From Moniliophthora roreri (lineage: Eukaryota; Basidiomycota; Agaricomycetes; Agaricales; Marasmiaceae): 64,000 nt of DNA. Position 1 is the stretch's first letter. Each line of letters starts with the position of its first letter. The DNA is taken from contig LATX02000179.1 in the NCBI GenBank assembly GCA_001466705.2, positions 124,001 through 188,000 of the forward strand. Reading direction: 5' to 3'. The notes below the pieces were generated by a model. It had not been told where the DNA came from. It saw only the letters and a program-made list of their open reading frames with translations, and did no database searches. The position numbers and the translations under genes are program-made. Positions 58,525 to 64,000 of this stretch are shown in pieces.

Positions 58525-59450
58525 TGTGTTTGGGAAGGTGCACTATAGTTCAAGTTTGTGCTTCAAAGCTATTTCCAATCCACACCCTTCCACAAACCAT
58601 TATTCATCTCACTCTACACAGATCCAGATGAATGCCCAGACGCTTGCACTTATCTCCGCATGTTTGAAAAGTGTACTAGGATATTTGTATGATATGAAGG
58701 ATAGTTGTGCCAGATACGTGTAAAAACAGAGGAAGAGCCGAGCATACATGAAGTAATTTGGTAAGGGCGCGATCATCTCAGTTGAGCGTTACCACAGTGG
58801 ATGATTTTTGTGTGTCAGATGACACATCAAAGAGTTACCTCCAACTGTCTAAGGTGTGGAACATTCGGTATTACGGATATAATTGGCATAAGGATTGAAC
58901 AAGAGTACAGGTCACTGCCAGGAAAATCATGCATTCTCTGTGTCCGGAAATAAGATGAAACCCGTCCTCCGACATTGTATAAGTTGCAAATCGAAGCAGT
59001 GTTTTGTGTGATCCGATGCTGGCAGTTAAGGAGTAGCATTTAGGTTGAAGTAATCTTTAGATCTACCTATTTTTCCTCTTGCAATGACTTGGAGTGTGCA
59101 AGTTAGGCTTCTACAAAAGAAAAACCGGTCAAGCTAGGCTGTTCGGCTGCAAGGAGGCAAGAAGGCAAGGCTATGAGACCGGCGTTCACCGAGAATTTTT
59201 TCCGTTCTCATGATGGATGGACACATAGCGCGGACCCCGTCGGTGCTGGGGCGCCCATCACGTCCTTGGCTTTCTCGCATCACCGAGACTCAAGATATTC
59301 TCAACTTCCTAATCTATATTCAATTTAGTCCTGCTACATCGGCCAGGTACGCATTTCCTCTATGGCAATCACGTATCGAAGTCATCAGATGGTCGCTTTT
59401 TGTCTCCACAGTTCTCGTATGTTATATTAACACCGGGTTGCAATGATTGT
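58525..59450. other. intergenic stretch upstream of GH76-like gene 2
   Basis: No gene recognised. Presumably holds the promoter of the downstream gene, but no clear TATA box is near the start codon. Confidence 0.4.
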
Positions 59451-59458
59451 GTGAAACC

Positions 59459-61730
59459 ATGCGTTCTTTTGGTCCTGCAATCCTTGCCTCCGTTTCCCTA
59501 CTTCTGCTAAGTGTGCCAGTAGGTTCAGCAACAACACCAACACCAACCGCGCCTCCCAGCTGGCGAGTGAGTCTTATTCTTACTCTCACATAATTAGAAC
59601 CCATCTAATGAATTCAAGGAACCGAATATAACAGTACCAGTTGATGAGAGAAACAGTCTTGCTAGCGATGCATTGGATATCGCTATAAGTATGCTCGATG
59701 GAAACTTAACGAATCCAGGTATTATCATATGTTTATTGTAGAAAACGGGCTGATATACTTCTGCCAGGGGATATACGCTCAACGCTCAGCCTTCAAGCAT
59801 TAATGTCTGAATTCGATTATATGACCAATCAGACTAAATACCGGAACAAAGTGGGAGAATTCTTTTCACGATATACAGATGTGTCCTTACTTTCCAAGAC
59901 GATGAGGTGCGCAGGCTTATAAATGTTCTAGTACTATGACTGAACTATATTCTAGGTTCAACGACTCAGTGCGTCGACAAGCCTAGTTGATCAACTCTGT
60001 TCACCATCTAATCACATATACGTACAGATTACCAATGATCTGTACGAGCCTGTCTTTCTTCTGCTCTCCCATGACTTGGCTGATGAAAATGTTTGTTTCA
60101 AGTTTGTTTGGATATGCAGCTATTCGGGCATACGCCGCATATAATGACAGCCAATTTGTGAAAGCTGCTGAAGTTGCATGGGCCTCTGGGAGACGCTACA
60201 CGTTACTGGAGGAGGATATTAGTTCTGGCAGAGGAATTCCTGGGCTTGATCAACTTCAATTAATTTGTCAGGGCGGTAAGACACCGCTGGTACACCGTCT
60301 TCACCACCTGGTGCTAATCCTTATTCTCCAGAAAGCATGGCGGGCGGTACAACAAATGTGAATTTTGGCTTCTATTTCGCCATAACGGCGTTCTGACACC
60401 AAATAGATAGGATCCGAGCGTGCATTCAACGGGCTGGAAACTGGGTAGGCACCCTTTTCATTTAATAGCGTGTCGTCGGGAAAGGTTTACACTTATCATT
60501 ACAACCAGACTTTTTCTGACGTGAATCCAAGCGATAGTGTCCCTCGAGTGCATACTGACACTAATTCATAGACTTTCTACGTTACTATATGAGTCTTCTT
60601 CAAATGACACATACTTGAACGCTGCCAGGCAATCAGCCGGGTTTATTCGTTTGCACCTTTACCAACCGCCTGGTTTGGTTCTTCGATATATACTTAACCA
60701 GGACTGTGCACGTCCAACCAATTCGTTTCCCATAGATGTGACAGGGCTCTGGATCCAAGGACTGTCCATCTTATCTTCTATCACTGGTAACTCTTCTATG
60801 ATAGCACTGTGAGTTAATTTTGATCTTATTTGATATTATTCATTTTGGGCCATAGAATTCAGCAGAGTATCGTCGCAGCAACAACTCAAATAGGGCGTTG
60901 GCAGCAAGAAAACGGTGTTCAAGGTGAGCAGAAGCTCTTGCTCACAGGTTAGTGTTAAATTGACTAAGTGAGCTCAGGAAATGACATTCCCTGTATGTAC
61001 AATGGGTGGTTCATACGCGGATTGAAAACTGCCTACAATCGACTCGGGTCGTCGAATGATTTGAGAAACTACGTAGAATCATATTTATCTGTACAAGTGA
61101 GTCAACCCGATTTCTGATAGTCTCCTTTATTCAAGGAAGTTCTAGTACAATGCCCTGCTTGATCTTGCATCGATTAACCATGCCGTGTATGCAGGAAAAT
61201 GGTCAGGCCCTGCGCCACTTTCACCAGGCTTTAACAATGAAACCGCTGCATCGGAAGTTCTAATTGCCGGTTTACCAGTGCGTATGCAGGCTTCAAACTC
61301 AACTCCGACATCAGGCGACGAGCCTCCCCAACTGACGGTTACCGTCGCTTCGAGCCCAACACCTGCGTCGAGACCTTTGGGTGCTATTGTGGGTGGAATT
61401 GTGGGAGGCATTGCTCTCATTGCGGGGATCATTACATCGTTGTGGATTTACACACGGAAGCGGTCTAAAGACATCCCTCTTCCAATACCATTTGAGCTGA
61501 GGAAGGAGAATCTAGAGCAGGCAGTGGAGCACAATGTAGTGCGTCGGGGACGTATGAAGAGTCATGATGGATTGTCATCTACGCCTTGGAGAGAAACGGC
61601 ACGTTCGTCTACTGCTCTGGGAACGACTAGCAGCCAGCAACCTGGTGGTATAGCCATCGAGGACATAGTCAGGGTTCTATATCAACAACTCCAACCCGAA
61701 GCACCACCCTCGTATCAATCTAGACCCTAG
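59459..61730 (+). CDS. GH76-like membrane-anchored protein no. 2
   Basis: Start ATG at 59459 with signal peptide (MRSFGPAILASVSLLLLSVP...). TAPPSWR joins to EPNITVPVDERN; then LMSEFDYMTNQTKYRNK, LFGYAAIRAYAAYNDSQFV, AWASGRRYTL, ESMAGGTTN, NGLETG-LFLT-LSTLLYESSSNDTYL over two short introns, LWIQGLSILSSITGNSS, MYNGWFIRGLKTAYNRL, YNALLDLASINHAVYAGKWS, a Thr/Pro linker, a helix (LGAIVGGIVGGIALIAGIIT) and a basic tail ending at 61730. About ten introns. This is the fungal GH76 fold family (alpha-1,6-mannanase, Dcw1/Dfg5-like), acting at the cell surface, but I see no clear Asp-Asp catalytic pair, so activity is uncertain. The exon between KTMRFNDS and LFGYAAI is the least certain part. Confidence 0.85.
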
Positions 61731-62111
61731 TCAGTCTATATAGTTCTGGACTATCCCGCCTGTAGTATTTGATATTTCTTAAATTAGACTCGGAGCCATT
61801 CTCATAGCTACGATTCAAACCTACTTTCTTTTATCTTTTGACAGTGTCCTAAGTATATAACTTAGCAAGGAGGAAGTCGTGAAAGAACATTCAGGAACCA
61901 TCAGGATATGTAGAATTTGAGATTCAGACACTTGCATACTACGTTCCTGAAGGCGATAGTGACTGTTCAGTTGAAGGGGTGTGACAAAATGTGACACGAT
62001 GTGCCGAACCGACGCGGCACGGCGGAACGCTCTTTGCTTTTGACAATCATCATCAATTGCTGACGACGGCTTTCCTTCGCTCTTGAAACATCCACGTTCC
62101 CTTCGCCCCTC

Positions 62112-62435
62112 ATGGAGTTCCCTCAAGAGGTCATCGATCTCATCATTGATCATAGATGCATACGATAGAACCCTCTTCGCTATATCCCAATCTCGATGTT
62201 TGATGTATGCGTCGTCATCCCCCGCCTCTACCACAATCGCTCATGCCTTTACCATCGCAGCGATGATAGTAACAACGAGAATCTATGCGTCCCTATCAAA
62301 GGAAGGAGACGGTCTCTCGGTGCAAGAACCACTGGTGGTTCGTTGCTGCAGACGTGCTCCCTTACCTCGATTCCTGGCAACCGCCCCTGGTTGACATCCT
62401 CTTCACTCGAGCGCTTCTTTCACCACCGCAGATAG
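62112..62435 (+). pseudogene. F-box-like protein fragment
   Basis: Starts ATG at 62112 with MEFPQEVIDLIIDH, the opening typical of mushroom F-box proteins, then stops after four more codons. Later pieces in other frames (RSCLYHRSDDSNNENLC) look like the continuation with a Leu/Trp-poor core. Either a pseudogene or chance; the minus-strand ORF 62234-61821 is probably its shadow. Confidence 0.3.
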
Positions 62436-62753
62436 TTACGCCTCGATCCTGCCTACGATAGCCATAACTACCGTCAATTCCTGCTGGAGGGAGGGGAGTG
62501 GTCTATCTGGAGTCACTGGAACCCCATTTCGCGAGCTTGTTAGGCCATATTTGCCAAATGGTATATCGCACATATGCCGTTTGGGATCCACTGGAAGCTT
62601 CTTCATTCGCATCACTTATCGCCCGTGCGGTAAAGCCAAGAGGTACCCCACGGAAACGATGACGTTCATACGCCGACCTCATAGTCATGTGAAGCTGTGG
62701 GAAGCCGGTTTAGCAATTGATAATCTTGATACGGTTTACCAGCTACGTCCATC

Positions 62754-63867
62754 ATGGCTCCTCTTGTCTGGCTTATTACAGGTCCGTACTAGCTGCACAT
62801 CCGCTGAATTCATACTCACCCGATTCGCAGGTACTTCCTCGGGTTTTGGTAAACGCCTCGTCACTGCAGCCCTCAACCGAGGCGACTGCGTCATTGCTAC
62901 AGCTCGTTCAGTCTTATCCATCTCAACGCCCGGTTTCTTCCCCGGTTCCAACTCGGAGAATCTCAAAACTCTTGAGCTTGACGTTACCTGGCCGCTAGAA
63001 ACCATTCAGAACACCATTGACACTGCTACCCAGCTCTTTGGCCGGATAGACGTTCTAGTGAATAATGCGGGTTACGCGTTGAAGATGCTGGTAGAAGATT
63101 GTTCCGCCCGGGATTTTATGACTCAGTTCGAGGCCAACTTTTTTGGGATAATTAACGTGACAAATGCAGTGCTACCCCAAATGAGGGAAAGGAACCAGGG
63201 TACGGTGGTGATGATTGCAAGTAGGAGCAGCTGGAAACCTGAGATACCCGTACGTTCAGTTCCTTCTTTTTTTATTCGAGGCTTCAGAACTGACGGTGCT
63301 CTTAGACAACTGGTACGTGTCTTATGTGACATAGGGAAGAAGCATGATACATACATGTTTCGATCATTAGCTTTGTATTCATCTTCCAAAGCAGCGTTGA
63401 GGGGTACAATATCTGTTCACGATACTCTGCAATCCCGATCTGATTTATACCTTTCAGTGTACAGCGAGACCCTTTCTGCTGAGATCTCGCAATTCTCGAT
63501 ACGCGTTCTCATTGTCGAACCTGGTGCATTCCGTACAGAAGGCATCGTCTCTGCTTCGCCGTACAACCCCACTGGAAGCATACCAGAGTACAACGCAATA
63601 CGGCAACGTATTCATTCTTACTTTACAGAGCAAGTGGAGGGAAAACAGCGAGGTGATCCTGAGAAAGCTGTACAGCTGATTGTGGACGTCGTGAAGGGGG
63701 AAGGAAGTGCTGCTGGGAGATCGTGGCCTTTGTATCTGCCTCTTGGAGCGGACGCTGTAGAGGCGGTGAAGGAAAAGTGTGAGAGAATGATGAGTGTCGT
63801 AGACGAGTGGCGAGATTTGACTAGTAATCTTGATTTTGACACCCCACTAGAATACAAGATAGATTGA
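62754..63867 (+). CDS. short-chain dehydrogenase/reductase
   Basis: Classical SDR, NAD(P)(H)-dependent oxidoreductase, 298 residues. The true start is ATG 62754 (MAPLVWLIT) because splicing 62782-62830 yields the cofactor motif TGTSSGFG; a longer unspliced frame from 62551 is not the protein. Exons: 62754-62781, 62831-63249, 63306-63312, 63371-63403, 63458-63867. Marks: LDVTW at the adenine-ring site, VNNAGYALK, MIASRSSWKP with catalytic Ser, YSSSKAAL (YxxxK), and VEPGAFRTEG. The third exon is only 7 nt; it converts EIP to EIP-TTA-LYSSSK and all frames then agree. Substrate unknown; cytosolic. Ends PLEYKID, TGA. Confidence 0.92.
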
Positions 63868-64000
63868 AAGTTACGGGTTTATTGTAGAAGTATACTCCAA
63901 TAGTACAGCAAGATATCTTGATATCGAAATCCCGAAGCTACCTCATTCGGATGGCCTTTGTAGTGATGAAATAATTAGGAAAAGGTTATATTATTCTCGT

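Noticed and set aside
62551..63867. Single 438-codon ORF as the SDR protein
   Set aside because: It reads through introns; splicing restores the TGTSSGFG and YSSSK motifs and a normal SDR length of 298 residues.

Overview
The window reads as nuclear DNA of a mushroom-forming basidiomycete (Agaricomycetes). Genes are split by many short introns (mostly about 45-65 nt, GT...AG), both tRNA genes carry an intron just 3' of the anticodon, and the protein families are typical of that class: ExxR/FGFGRR microsomal P450s, two GH76-like membrane-anchored proteins, a 7TM family found in mushrooms, and a GSTFuA-like glutathione transferase. I do not name a species. No ribosomal, mitochondrial, prokaryotic or CRISPR sequence is visible.

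Layout. 0-8 kb: a small secreted protein gene with a second, 3'-only copy ending at the only N of the window, then about 4 kb without a recognisable gene. 8-10.9 kb: intact P450 no. 1 (+) followed by the eroded 3' end of a carboxylesterase (-). 11-13.3 kb: GH76-like gene (-) with an in-frame stop. 15-15.7 kb: coiled-coil ORF. 16.3-18.4 kb: intact P450 no. 2 (-) between two direct repeats. 19.5-20.3 kb: probable decayed membrane protein gene. 22.5-25 kb: tiny P450 tail (+) facing an intact carboxylesterase (-). 26.5-29.7 kb: single-pass membrane protein gene between two copies of a segment carrying tRNA-Lys (one live, one decayed). 31.5-36.6 kb: P450 relics, intact P450 no. 3 (+), and a frameshifted repeat-containing secreted protein. 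37.7-41.8 kb: two paralogous 7TM genes, tail to tail. 44-50.7 kb: junk-rich stretch with a gag-like relic, three more P450 relics, GTAAGTAAC-type repeats and a CpG-free tract. 51-55.4 kb: tRNA-Ile, GST-like gene (+), and a second copy of the single-pass membrane protein gene (-). 58-64 kb: short-motif repeat cluster, a GH76-like gene without the stop seen in the first copy (+), F-box-like relic, short-chain dehydrogenase (+).

The dominant theme is local gene-family turnover: one P450 subfamily occurs as three intact genes and at least six relics, and four other families occur twice. The intact oxidative and hydrolytic enzymes (three P450s, esterase, GST, SDR) would suit xenobiotic or secondary metabolism, but no polyketide, peptide or terpene synthase is present, so a biosynthetic cluster is not supported. 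Several stretches, above all about 48.67-50.71 kb, have essentially no CpG dinucleotides, and one P450 copy there has a CGA-to-TGA stop relative to its paralogue: the footprint expected from cytosine methylation and deamination of repeated DNA.
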